A stretch of DNA of 64,000 nt from Serripes groenlandicus (lineage: Eukaryota > Mollusca > Bivalvia > Cardiida > Cardiidae), in contig JASEVX010000001.1 of the NCBI GenBank assembly GCA_031761405.1, positions 110,851,643 through 110,915,642 of the forward strand, read 5' to 3'. How positions within the stretch are numbered: position 1 is the first letter of the stretch; every line of letters begins with the position of its first letter. The translations under genes and the position numbers were made by a program. Below the pieces are notes generated by a model that saw only the letters and a program-made list of their open reading frames with translations, searched no databases and was not told the DNA's origin. Of the stretch, positions 43,791-55,374 are shown piece by piece.

Positions 43791-44731
43791 AGCAAGAGGG
43801 CCATGAGGCCCTGGAATCACTCACCTGAGAATGGGTTATTTAAGACTTAACTCTTTCAGCGCCAATGGCAATATCATCAAGACAAACTTTCTGACAAAAG
43901 TTCAAGCTGCTCAAGTAAAGAATGCGCGATCGATATAGTGTTAACTAGATTGTTCTATAATTTGGCCATTTGACCTAGTTGTTGACCTGACCTGACCCAT
44001 ATTCGAACTTACCCTAGATATCATCAAGACAAATATTCTGACAAAGTTTCAACATGCTCAAGCCAAAAATGCGGCTTCCAAGTGTTATCAAGATTTTCCT
44101 TAAATTTGACCTAATGATCTAGTTTTTGACACTACATGACTTATATTCGAATTTGGCCTAGATATCACCAGGACTAATTTTCTGATAAAGTTTCAACATG
44201 CTCAAGCTTAAAATGCGGCTTCAAGAGTGTTAACAATATTTCCCTAAATTTGGCCTAGTGACCTAGTTTTTGACCTGACATGATTCATATTCGAACTTGG
44301 CCCAGCTATCACTAAGACAAACATTCCGACAAACTTTCAACATGCTCAATCAAAATATGTGGCTTTCAGAGTGTTAACAAGATTTCCCTTAAATATGGCC
44401 TAGTGACCTTGTTTTTGACCGGACATGACTCATGTTCGAACTTGGCCTAGATATCATCAAGAAAGTTTAAACATGCTCAAGTTTAAAATGCGGCTTCCAG
44501 AGTGTTAACAAGATTTGACCTAACATGACCCAGTTTCGAACTTGGCCTAGATTTAATGGAGATATATGTTCTGATAAACTTTCATGAATATTGGATGCAA
44601 ACTGTTGACTCTAGAGTGTTAACAAGCAAATGTTGACGACGAACGACGAACCAAAAACGACTTACGACGAACGACGGACAAAAGGCGATCACAAATACTC
44701 ACCTTGAGCACTTCATGCTCTGGTGAGCTAA
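43791..44731 (-). mobile_element. Helentron-like non-autonomous element, complete
   Basis: On the minus strand it begins TTAGCTCACCAGAGC, palindrome, GTGCTCAAGGTGAG, then a CGTCGTTCGTCG tract. A core of about six approximately 118-bp units follows (AACTTTGGCCTAGATATCA-type text in + orientation). It ends CTCAGGTGAG, hairpin GGGCCTCATGGCCC, TCTTGC. The sub-terminal inverted repeat CTCACC..GAG is present at both ends. No coding. Confidence 0.75.
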
Positions 44732-45141
44732 TAATTATATAAACTGAAGAAAGTATAAGACATATAATCAACAAACAGGAAAATAATTACTGATTTAATC
44801 CGGAAAGGAATAATTCAAAATATATTAATCTTCAGTGTTTGAAGGAAAACATGTTTTCTTACAAATATAATCATTATTTATAACCAATTAATGATATCAA
44901 AGCCTGACAGACCGAACGACATAGAAACGATTTCCTAACTTTCGTCTACAGTTTATTCTAAAATGTCTGCTGATCAGAATCTCCACAAACGTTCATATAT
45001 TAGTGGTTTGCTCAAACCTTTTAAGCAAGAACCAAAAGCTTAAGTTTCCAACCCTTTATATGACATGTGTAGAGTTGGTTACCTTAACCTAAGGCAAACT
45101 GAAACCGTCTGAACAATTGGTAGTTAACTAATAATTCCGAG
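44732..45141. other. no feature recognised
   Basis: Intervening AT-rich DNA without a gene. Confidence 0.45.
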
Positions 45142-46165
45142 TTAAACAAGAGGGCCATGATGGCCCTATATCGCTCACCTGATTTAATAGAACTTCAATA
45201 GTTTTCAAAGTTTTTACTCTTTTTAGGCCAATACTTTTGGACAAGAAGATTTTTAAAGTTTTAACAATGCACATATAAGGAAAACAAGCTCCGCCCCCTG
45301 GCGGCCATGTTTTTAAACGGATCAAAAATATTTAAACAATCTTGGTAAAGGGTGCCCCAAGGAACATTTGTGCAAAATAATTTTTAAATCGGGCCAGTAC
45401 TTTTGGACAAGAAGATTTTTAAAGTTTTAACAATGCACATATAAGGAAAACTAGCTCCGCCCCCTGGCCGCCATGTTTTTCAACGGATTGGAAATATTTG
45501 TACAATCTTGGTAAAGGGTGCCCCAAGGAACATTTGTGCAAAATAATTTTTAAATCGGGCCAGTTCTTTTGGACAAGAAGATTGTTAAAGTTTTAACAAT
45601 GCACATATAAGGAAAACTAGCTCCGCCCCCTGGCGGCCATGTTTTTCAACGGATCGGAAATATTTGAACAATCTTGGTAGAGGGTACCTGAAGGAACATT
45701 TGTGCAAAATAATTTTCAAATTGGGCCAGTACTTTTGGACAAGAAGATTTTTAAAGGTTTAACAATGCACATATAAGGAAAACAAGCTCCGCCCCCCTGG
45801 CGGCCATGTTTTTCAACGGATCAAAAATATTTGAACAATCTTGGTAGAGGGTACCTCAAGGAACATTTGTGCAAAATAATTTTCAAATCGGGCCAGTACT
45901 TTTGGACAAGAAGATTTTTTAAGATTTGGCAATTTTTCCCTTTTCTGATGCCGCAGCAACCAAAGTTCTACTTGGAATTAATTTCTTTGAACAACTTTGA
46001 AAGAGGACTACCTAAGGACCATTCCTGTGAAGTTATTTTGAAATATGTTCATTGGTTTAGTAGGAGAAGTTATTTGTAGGAAATTGTTAACAGACGACGA
46101 CGACGGACGCCGGACGGTGAGTGATCACAAAAGCTCACCTTGCACTTCGTGCTTAGGTGAGCTAA
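45142..46165 (-). mobile_element. Helentron-like non-autonomous element, complete, ~168-bp core
   Basis: Minus strand: TTAGCTCACCTAAGCACGAA 5' palindrome, CGGCGTCCGTCGTCGTC tract, a core of about five units (CAAAATAATTTTTAAATCGG, TACTTTTGGACAAGAAGATT, CCCTGGCGGCCATG), then CAGGTGAGCG, hairpin GGGCCATCATGGCCC, TCTTGTTTAAC. Both ends are present. Confidence 0.8.
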
Positions 46166-46244
46166 AAAAAAAGTGAAGGAATTTGACACATGGCTTTTTT
46201 TTAGCCCTTTTTTTACAATGTTTTCAAAGGTTTTCTGCTTCAAA

Positions 46245-47355
46245 TGTGTATCAGGAAACTGAACACTTGGACATACGGAGGTTGATCTTCGATCGTCGTT
46301 ACCCGGATTGCAGTGATAACAAACTGTAACAGAACCCACATAATTCGGCTACTCACTACTGTTTGAATTAGTATGAAGGATTCCCATCCATGGGTCGTGA
46401 GTTCGAACGCCAAATCGGGCATTCATTTTATTGACTGAATTCATTGTGACTAGCGTATTTCTTAATTTATCAGTGGGCTTAAATAGTCTATGTCGGAAGG
46501 TTGTCACTCGCCTTGGAAGAATGTTGAAAGGAGTTCAAGCTAAAAAGCCAAGAAAGTGAAGACACACATCTGGTTAGGTGGAAAGACCATTGTGGAATGA
46601 CTGGAAAAAATGATGACAATGACATCAGTCACGATTTTAACTATTAAATGAAAAAATAATCATTTTCAAGATACGTACACTGGTATTTGTAAACATGTAG
46701 GACAATGCAATATATAACTTCTGCACTGTTTTGTCATACCGCCATAGATGCATCACATGACCTGTAAGTATAATATATAATTGAGCCATTCCACGAGAAA
46801 ACCAACATTATGGACTCTGCGTAATGTATCGACCTAGGTCAGCCTGCGTAGGCTAATCCGGTCCGACACATTCCATCTCAGGGGGATAGAGGTATAGAGA
46901 AATGATTCATAAAACAGTAAATCCACAGGAGGCGAAAAGTGTCTGCCCGGATTAGCCTGTGCGGCAAGCTTAGGCTGATCCGGGTCGATACTTCGCGTAG
47001 AGTCCACAATGTTGGATTTCTCCTTGAACGGCTCATATAAATCCCAAATATATGCAGCAGAAGACTTTGAAAACATCTAGGCAAAACCATGTTAAATATC
47101 TCCTCAAAATGTTTGCAAAAGCCGTCTGCTAAAGATGCATCAAAATGCGCCTGCATGTGGGAAGGGATAACATAGTTGTCTTGACATTGTTGCTCTTTTT
47201 GTTTCATTGACATGGCCTTCACGTGACGCGATTTTGAAATGAACGTTTGACGTCTTACACAGCTACAACAGTTTACGATAACTTGATAGTATACAGGGTT
47301 TTGAATTCCGTTTATGTCGGGTGACGAAAGGCACCTTCTGAATCCAGTACGGTTT
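46245..47355 (+). repeat. duplicated block with truncated SINE and palindromic MITE
   Basis: Matches 14668-15690. It contains a SINE body at 46370-46620 and the palindromic MITE at 46795-47035. The 191-codon minus-strand open frame (46878-47453) crosses these repeats, and its counterpart in copy 1 has a stop, so I do not call it a gene. Confidence 0.7.
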
Positions 47356-47625
47356 ATTTTTGTTTTAAATAAGCCACTCCGGACGCCACACGTACACTGA
47401 TATCCAGGTCTTTGCTGGTCACAATATCCCAATAGTTGGTTGGCGGTAAACACAGTTAATAGATAATTAGGGACATGAAAACTACTCGACAGAATTGGAG
47501 TAAACTGAAACCTGTAGTCTACTATTTTTCTTTGACAACATTCTGTATATGGTGGTATGAGAAATCTTGGCAGATCAAAAACCGGTATCTAGAGATATTA
47601 ATCACAATGTATATTCAGAGCTAAT
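47356..47625 (+). repeat. duplicated block segment
   Basis: Matches 18200-18445 (GGACGCCACACGTA, CAATAGTTGGTTGGCGGTAA, AACCGGTATCTAGAGATATT). It stops where the Tc1 element sits in copy 1. Confidence 0.7.
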
Positions 47626-47705
47626 TTATTTGCAACGTCATAGGATACCCGACTCCCTTGGGTAAGGCATTACGAACATAGTGTAAACAATAGCCTTTGT
47701 CATAA

Positions 47706-47955
47706 CTAACAGCTTAGCTCAGGTGGGTACCAACATGGTTGTAGGATTAGATGGACTACATAGAAGATCCTGGTTAGATTACACAGATAAATAGATTGAT
47801 CTAAATTTTCGCGGTTGGCAACGTCTTCAAGATCGATTTCGTGCAACGTGATAGTTTCACATGTGAATACATCTTCTACAGAAATATGAGCCACGTCTGG
47901 CGATCTGGAGTCGTGCTGACTTACCGGTAACGGTTTGCCATCATTTAAAGTTACA
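47706..47955 (-). CDS. possible exon of an unidentified gene
   Basis: A minus-strand frame after an acceptor-like CCCCACTAG reads LYANVTLNDGKPLP, then a GTAAGT donor, with the frame staying open beyond it (SRSPDVAHISVEDVFTCETI). Composition is coding-like, but no family is recognised. Its phase (0) does not join directly to the candidate exon at 48090-48284 (phase 1). Confidence 0.2.
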
Positions 47956-48089
47956 TTGGCGTACAACTAGTGGGGTTATGCTTCCAATGTTTTTGTCAGA
48001 AGACGCATTTAAGTCAAACTAATATAAAGGTGGACAGTTAAAACCGTAATGAGATTGTGCCCATATGCTTTATAAATCGGCTTATATAC

Positions 48090-48284
48090 CCATAGAAGTC
48101 TGACGGAAGTTTCCCGAGTTATCTGCAGTGAAGAACGATCCCTGTGTAGCTGTGATCTGGTCATATTTAGATAGATTTACATACACATCACTTGTCACCG
48201 GGAGAAACATGGCGGATGTAGATTTTCTCCATTCTTCGGTCATAAATACGTCACTTCCGCCATGAATAGGCAAAAATGATCGTC
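48090..48284 (-). CDS. possible 65-codon exon of an unidentified host gene
   Basis: On the minus strand a strong acceptor (TTCTTGTTCTACTTTTCCAG) precedes an open exon encoding RSFLPIHGGSDVFMTEEWRK and continuing to DNSGNFRQTSMG, with a GTATAT donor. Both introns would be phase 1, the symmetric type frequent in extracellular proteins. It has no counterpart in copy 1 of the block. I do not recognise the family and could not find adjoining exons with matching phase. Confidence 0.35.
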
Positions 48285-48367
48285 CTGGAAAAGTAGAACA
48301 AGAATAAGTGCATATTAACCAGGAGTGGGTCATTAAATTGCCTTGGAGTTTAACTTTGTTTTCAATG

Positions 48368-49010
48368 GTATTTAGTTATATCCCATCTGCCAGTTAACCT
48401 TGCATGTGTTTTCTGGCTTTCCGGCAACAGTACTCCACACACAATTCTTCCCAAGCAAATGACGACCTAGCCTGGCCAAACGGACCATTTAAGCCAGTGC
48501 ATTAGGAAAGGTACAACTTGGAATTTCTGAAAAGTGTAGGTTCAGATCATCTTGTCCACCTGCTCAGGCTTATCAGAATCTTCTAACAAGTGTGTAAGAG
48601 TATAGATCTGGATCCATACTGTTCTCAAAAGCCAACTTGTACATGTTCTCATGCACTGGCTCATTTGACCATTGACGCATCTTTAGTCAATCATCGGAAA
48701 GAGTAAATGGTCAAGCCGGGGTATCTCACGACCCCTGGATTGATACCCGTCCTTGTTACTACGTTTCCTCATACAGACGCTTTTTGAAGCAGACGGCTTC
48801 GAAAATATGTGAAACAAGAGGGCCATGATGGCCCTATATCGCTCACCGGATTTAATAGAACTTCAATAGTTCTGGTAAGATATTGTATCACATATGTGTT
48901 CTGGTAAGATATTGTATCATTGTAACCCGTGTGTCAACGATCATCATTCCAAGGGTTGGTAAACAGTGACGTTAGCGACAGAAATGTTGAGATTCCACAC
49001 CATAATAATA
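48368..49010 (+). repeat. duplicated block with repeat fragments
   Basis: 48368-48600 matches 19945-20150. 48705-48745 is an inverted SINE-head fragment. 48813-48880 is a fragment of the GGGCCATGATGGCCC-ended element (3' end only). 48905-48975 matches 20170-20240. Confidence 0.6.
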
Positions 49011-49013
49011 ATA

Positions 49014-49238
49014 ACAAGAAACCGCTGAAGACGGTAAGGCCGGATTGTCGGCAATTTGACCTTGAAAATCGACAAACCAAGGTCAAGGTCAAAGTAACCA
49101 TAGAAATCAATAGAACTTGTTACTGGTTACCTTCAGGCAAAGTTTCAAGTTTGTAACCCTTTCCAGTGCTGAGATTGCCTCAACCTGAAACTTTAACCGA
49201 TTTTGCCTCAACCTGAAACTTAACCAAAATGTTGACGG

Positions 49239-49269
<31 letters not shown>

Positions 49270-50192
49270 GACGGACAGACAGACATCGCCAATCTATAGA
49301 TCGTAATTGCTAGAGCAATCCAGCCAAAAACTGTTGAAAGCAAATTAAAACACAATTTGCTGTGATATAACTATTAAAATATTGAAAGCAAATTAAAACG
49401 CAAGTTGATGTGATATAACTATAAAACTGTTGAAAGCGGAGTAAAACGCAATTTGCTGTGATATAACTATATAACTGTTGAAAGCAAATTAAAACGCAAT
49501 TTGCAGTGATATCACTATAAAACTGTTGAAAGCAAATTAATACGCAAGTTGTCGTGATATAACTATAAAACTGTTGAAATCAAATTAAAACGAAAGTTGC
49601 CATGATATAACTATAAAACTTTTGAAAGCAAATAAAAACGCAAGTTGCCATGATAAAACTTTTAAACTTTTGAAAGTAAATTAAAACACAAGTTGATATA
49701 ACTATAAAACTGTTGAAAGCAAATTAAAACGCAAGTTGCCGTGATATAACTGTTAAACTGTTGAAAGGGGAGTAAAATGCAATTTGCTGTGATATAACTA
49801 TATAACTGTTGAAAGCAAATTAAAACGCAATTTGCAGTGATATAACTATAAAACTGTTGAAAGCAAATTAATACGCAAGTTGTCGTGATATAACTATAAA
49901 ACTGTTGAAATCAAATTAAAACGAAAGTTGCCATGATATAACTATAAAACTGTTGAAAGCAAATAAAAATGCAAATTGCCATGATAAAACTATAAAACTG
50001 TTGAAAGCAAATTAAAACACAAGTTGATATAACTATAAAACTGTTGAAAGCCAATTAAAATGCGAGTTGCCGTGATATAACTATAAAACTGTTGAAAGCA
50101 AATTAAAACGCAAGTTGCCGTGATATAACTATAAAACTGTAGAAAGCAAATTAAAACGCAAGTTGCTGTGATGTAACTTTAACCAAAATGTT

Positions 50193-50243
<51 letters not shown>

Positions 50244-50810
50244 GGGCAATAGCAACATGAAGGTCAAGAGTTATCATGGAAATCAAAAGAACATGTTAGT
50301 GGCTACACACAGACCAATTTTCAAGTTTGTAGCTCTTTCCATGTCCGAGATTTTGCTTCAACCAAAAACTTTAACCAAAATGTTGACGGACAGACAGACA
50401 GACAGACGGGCAATAGCAAGGTGAAGAGTTATCATGGAAATCAAAAGAACATGTTAGTGGCTACACACAGCCCAATTTTCAAGTTTGTAGCTCTTTCCAT
50501 GTCCGAGATTTTGCTTCAACCAGAAACTTTAACCAAAATGTTGACGGACAGACAGACAGACAGACGGGCAATAGCAAGGTGAAGGTGAAGAGTTATCATG
50601 GAAGTCAAAAGAACATGTTAGTGGCTACACACAGACCAATTTTCAAGTTTGTAGCTCTTTCCATGTCTGAGATTTTGCTTAACCAGAAACTTTAACCATT
50701 TTGCCTAACCTGAAACTTTAACCAAAATGTTGACGGACAGACAGACAGACAGACGGACAGACGGACATCGCCAATCTATAGACCGGAATTGCTTGAGCAA
50801 TCCGGCCAAT
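49014..50810 (-). mobile_element. non-autonomous relative of the Helentron (shared termini)
   Basis: It starts AACAAGAAACCGCTGAAGAC with the GGTAAGGCCGGATTG terminus of the autonomous copy (30275-30310) and ends GACCGGAATTGCTTGAGCAA plus TCCGGCCAA, as at 40080-40102. A complete short version may end at 49326 (GCAATCCAGCC). Then come the 48-bp satellite (49325-50175) and three to four GACAGACA-bearing core units (50160-50700). No coding capacity. Confidence 0.85.
49325..50175 (+). repeat. ~48-bp satellite, second array
   Basis: About 17 units of the satellite seen at 38664-39370. Variant units occur in the same order in both arrays for part of their length, suggesting common descent rather than independent expansion. 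Confidence 0.88.
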
Positions 50811-50817
50811 AATAATA

Positions 50818-52955
50818 ACTAGAATTGTTTTGACAAAAACATATGTCTCCCCCTCAAATATCTGTCAAAATCTCTCAAAACATTCCAACCTATAAAGCAG
50901 ACAAACAAAAATTTGACCAAGTTGGACAGTACTCAATTTTTAATTACTAATGTTTTGTCTTGACCTGGTACAAAGTGGACATGATTTCAAATGGTTTACA
51001 GAAACACATATTTTTACTGCAGCTGTAACATTCAAGACTGAAGTATTCTTCAAAACAGTTAACAAATGTTGCTAAACATAAGCAAGCCGTCTTGGAGATA
51101 TTGAGTGGACAGGAAATAAAGCCTAAAACCTTTGAGCTTCAAGCGTGACCTTGACCTTGAACCGGTATGGTCGAGACGCGGGTTCTGCACGTCGCCTTGA
51201 TGAGGTGAACATGTGACCCAAGTTTCATGAAAATTCTTTAAGCTGTTTTGGAGATATGGAGCGGCACAAAATAAAGCCTCAAACCTTTGACCTTTAAGCG
51301 TGACCTTGACCCAGTATGGTGGAGACGCGGGTTCTGCACGTCGCCTTGATGAGGTGAACATGTGACCCAAGTTTCATGAAAATCCTTTAAGGAGATATGG
51401 AGCGGACACAAAATAAAGCCTCAAACATTTGACCTTCAAGCGTGACCTTGACCTTGACCCAGTATGGTCGAGACGCGGGTTCTGCACGTCGCCTTGACGA
51501 GGTGAACATCTGACCCAAGATTCATGAAAATCCTTCAAGCCGTCTTGGAGATATTGAGTGGACACGAAATAAAGCCTAAAACCTTTGACCTTCAAGCGTG
51601 ACCTTGACCTTGAACCGGTATGGTCGAGACGCGGGTTCTGCACGTCGCCTTGATGAGGTGAACATGTGACCCACGTATCATGAAAATCCTTTAAGGAGAT
51701 ATGGAGTGGACACAAAATAAAGCCTCAAACCTTTGACCTTCAAGCGTGACCTTGACCTTGACCCTATATTGTCGAGACGCAGGTTCTGCACGTCGCCTTG
51801 ATGAGGTGAACATGTGACCCACGTATCATGAAAATCCTTTAAGGAGATATGGAGTGGACACAAAATAAAGCCTCAAACCTTTGACCTTCAAGCGTGACCT
51901 TGACCCAGTATGGTCGAGACGCGGGTTCTGCACGTCGCCTTGATGAGGTGAACATCTGACCCAAGTTTCATGAAAATCTTTCAAGCCGTCTTGGAGATAT
52001 GGAGCGGACACGAAATAAAGCCTCAAACCTTTGACCTTCAAGCGTGACCTTGACCTTGACCCTATATTGTCGAGACACGGGTTCTGCACGTCGCCTTGAT
52101 GAGGTGAACATGTGACCAAAGTTTCATTAAAATCCTTCAAGCCGTCTAGGAGATATGGAGCGGACACAAAATAAAGCCTCAAACCTTTGACCTTCAAGCG
52201 TGACCTTGACATTGACCCTATATTGTCGAGACGCAAGTTCTGCACGTCACATTGATGAGGTGAACATGTGACCCAAGTTTCATGAAAATCCTTCAAGCCG
52301 TCTGGGAGATATGGAGAGGACACGAAATAAAGCCTCAAACCTTTGACCTTCAAGCGTGACCTTGAAATTGACCCTATATTGTCGAGACGCAGGTTCTGCA
52401 CGTCGCCTTGATGAGGTGAACATGTGACCCAAGTTTCATGAAAATCCTTCAAGCCGTCTCGGAGATATGGAGCGGACACGAAATAAAGCCTCAAACCTTT
52501 GACCTTCAAGCGTGACCTTGACCTTGACCCTATATTGTCGAGACGCAGGTTCTGCACGTCGCCTTGATGAGGTGAACATGTGACCTAAGTTTCATGAAAA
52601 TCCTTCAAGCCGTCTCGGAGATATGGAGCGGACACGAAATAAAGCCTCAAACCTTTGACCTTCAAGCGTGACCTTGACCTTGACCCTATATTGTCGAGAC
52701 GCGGGTTCTGCACGTCACCTTGATGAGGTGAACATGTGACCCAAGTTTCATGAAAATCCTTCAAGCCGTCTGGGAGATATGGAGCGGACACGAAATAAAG
52801 CCTCAAACCTTTGACCTTCAAGCGTGACCTTGACCCTATATTGTCGAGACGCGGGTTCTGCACGTCGCCTTGATGAGGTGAACATGTGACCCAAGTTTCA
52901 TGAAAATCCTTCAAGCCATCTGGGAGATATGGATCGGACAAGATTTTAGGGACGA

Positions 52956-52986
<31 letters not shown>

Positions 52987-53033
52987 TCAAGGACAAAAAC
53001 AATATATCTCCCCTGTATACAGGGGGAGACATA
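50818..53033. mobile_element. element with 156-bp tandem core, copy 2
   Basis: Nearly identical to 25081-27492 from AACTAGAATTGTTTTGACAA to the AGGGGGAGACATAA end, with a few base changes and fewer core units (about 12). Stop-free frames of up to 243 codons on the minus strand are artefacts of the 156-bp unit. Confidence 0.87.
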
Positions 53034-54420
53034 ATAATAATAATATCTTTATTTAATGAAGGTAAAATATAAAGCTGTATTTTGATGAACAAAGAAAATA
53101 ATCTTATCTAGCATATGGCCTTCAACTTATATACTCTATACTCTATATGCATGCACACACACATACGTACACCAATATAAACGCGTACATATACATACAC
53201 ATATTTACATACAAATACATACCCATATACTGACAAACACATACACATCCCCATACATACATATATAAATATGTACAGACACTCATACATAACATTTAAC
53301 TTGTTATCAACTTCGCGACAGACACTCAGCAGCTTATATACTTAATATGACACAATTTCATGATAATTAACAGTCATATATAATTTAAATAGGTAATACT
53401 CAAGACTGCAGTAAAAAAAAATATATATTTGTCCTTAAATGTTTTAACGCTAAGCGATGCACGTATGTCACATGGGATATCATTCCATATAGACTTACTA
53501 TAATATGTGAATGAGTTCTTCATACAATTGGAACGAGGTATATCTTTCAAAACGAGATCCTTATTTTATATTGATCGCAGCTTAGGGGTTTTATTTTAAG
53601 CCACTTTAATTCTTTGAAATGTTAAACTGAATGAGTTTTTGTCGATTTTTTAAGTATGATTTTGGCAATTCTCTTCTGTAAGCTAAATACTTTATTCGTA
53701 TGATGAGTAGGTCCTGTACCCCACAACGAACAACAGTAATCTATAATTGGTAATATATAAGCATTATAAAAACATAGCCTTCATGGCTGGTGTAAGGAAA
53801 TATATAATATGCTTCATGAGTGAAAGCTTATAATTCATCTTTTTTACAAACGCTATCAGTTTGCACTTTCCAGTTTCATTTGTTATCATCGTATACGACA
53901 AGTATTTTTGGTGTGGTAACATTTTCTTTTATTGTACCATTCACGTACAGATTAAGTGTTTGAGTATATCTCAAATGATAGGGAGATCCAATTGTCATAC
54001 ACTTGGTCTTTAATGTGCTCAGTGCCATGTTATCTATTTTACAACATTTCTGTATACAATTTAAGTCATTTTGTAACCTGTTTTCAATTTGTGCCAATTT
54101 ATATCCGGATTCAAATATAGTCGAGTCGTCTGCATACAAATCTAGATTCATGCTTTGTTCTGAGAATGACATATCTTTTCTGTTCAGATCAAACAGAAGG
54201 GTTCCCAGAATCGACCCTTGAGTTACACCACATAGCACAGGTAGTGTTTCTGAATTAATATTTCCAACTGTAACATTTGTGTACTTTTTTTTCAAGATAC
54301 AATTTAAATAATTTCAAGTTAGAGGTGAAAAATAATATAATTTTAATTTATGTACTAGGATTGTATGGTCAATTAAACCAAATGCCTTACTAAAATCATA
54401 GCAAGGTTAATCGGTTAAAA
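53034..54420 (-). mobile_element. LINE (non-LTR retrotransposon), 5'-truncated
   Basis: The minus strand carries reverse transcriptase motifs DFSKAFGLIDHTIL (about 54360-54410), GVTQGSILGTLLF (about 54195-54235) and LYADDSTIF (about 54115-54145), followed by YCCSLWGTGPTHHTNKVF (about 53690-53745). It ends in AATAAAGATATTATTATTATT next to 53034. A CA/TA-rich stretch (53140-53290) is in its 3' UTR. Several stops interrupt it. Confidence 0.8.
53876..54295 (-). pseudogene. LINE reverse transcriptase fragment
   Basis: The longest open piece of the LINE polymerase, including the GVTQGS.LG.LLF and YADD catalytic segments. Frames on either side contain stops, so this is a dead copy. Confidence 0.8.
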
Positions 54421-54735
54421 GGATGCAGAACATTGAAACAACAGGGCAATACATATGTATGTTTTGAGGATCCGCATGGCCTAGAGTCAGCTTATGGGAT
54501 TTTAAAACCTGGGTTTCTATCCCTGCTCGTAGAGCATTCTACGAGTACCCAAATAGTTTCTCCATAATATATTGTATTACCCAACCAAACCCTCAAGTGT
54601 GGTAAAATCTGTCCCACGTACATACGTTTACCGACACGCCTCTGCAACAAACGAGTTTTGAAAACATTAATGCAAAAGGAGAAATTAATCAATATGGGCA
54701 ATTACTTCTTTTGCTTTAATGTTTTTCAACTCTTC
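54421..54735. repeat. dispersed repeat pair member (with 20266-20660)
   Basis: Same order as at 20266: GCAGAACATTGAAACAAC, a tRNA-like GCATGGCCTAGAGTCAG...GGTTTCTATCCC segment, GAGCATTCTACGAGTACCCA, CCACGTACATACGTTTACC, then a MITE-family fragment. Confidence 0.6.
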
Positions 54736-54761
54736 TTTAAATGGTCCTTTCTTTCATAGAC

Positions 54762-55062
54762 ACCGAGCCCCGGTAGCGACGCAGGGTGTCAATCCAGGGG
54801 TTGTGATTTCGAATCCCAGCTTGGCCATTATTCTTTCCGCCGTTTGACAAAAGTCACTGTGACAAGCGTCATTCGTCTTTCACAAATAGGCTAACAATCT
54901 ATGTGGAAAAGCAGCCAGTTGCTTGGAAAGTGTTGTGTGAAGTACTGATGTGAGAAATACCGGGAAACATTTGAATAGGTGAACTGGCCGCGGTTATATG
55001 ACTGAAAAAGTTGAAAACGGCGTTAAACCCCAATTAATCAATCAAATCAATCATTCCTAGAC
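54762..55062 (+). mobile_element. tRNA-derived SINE, full length
   Basis: Head with A-box-like CGGTAGCGACGCAGGG and B box GATTTCGAATCCC, body with GTTGTGTGAAGTACTG and GAAAAAGTTGAAAACGGCGT, and an AATC-type tail (AATTAATCAATCAAATCAATC). Confidence 0.75.
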
Positions 55063-55374
55063 ATTTTCTCTATATTTGTTTAAATGCTTTCGAAGTCTTC
55101 TGCTGCAGATGTGTTTGCATGTGGTTATGATGAAATGTATACATATTATCTAGAGCTCGATGGTAGAGTCAAAATGCCAATGAATACTTTACTCACTAGT
55201 TATGACAGTTGTATCTTTTACCATGTCTCCATCAGAATTAAGTTTTCGCTTTTTGTTGTGTGTTGGAACACCGTTATTATTATTACTTGCGTTGATATCA
55301 AAACCGTCAACAAAATCGTCCTGGAAGTCGCTGTTCATACGGGCATCTAGATATAAAAAAATATTTTCATATAG
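55063..55374. other. no gene seen
   Basis: A MITE right-end fragment (TTTCGAAGTCTTCTGCTGCA) at about 55088; otherwise nothing recognised. Confidence 0.4.

Larger units (their letters stand above)
42417..48990 (+). repeat. segmental duplication, copy 2
   Basis: Collinear with 10938-20260 (see that entry). Copy-specific insertions here are the elements at 43791-44731 and 45142-46165. The foldback, Tc1 and 15948-17225 insertions of copy 1 are absent. Confidence 0.8.

Noticed and set aside
46878..47453. 191-codon minus-strand frame, Cys-rich near its start (GYQCTCGVRSG, YYQVIVNCCSCVRR)
   Set aside because: It spans a junction of several repeats including a palindromic MITE, and the homologous text near 15600 has a stop in the same frame. 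A cysteine-rich peptide gene was considered but is not supported.
51059..52941. Second set of the same open frames (up to 243 codons)
   Set aside because: Same tandem-core artefact in the second copy of the element.
53108..53290. 60-codon frame rich in Tyr, Val and Cys
   Set aside because: Low-complexity CA/TA-rich microsatellite in the LINE 3' UTR.
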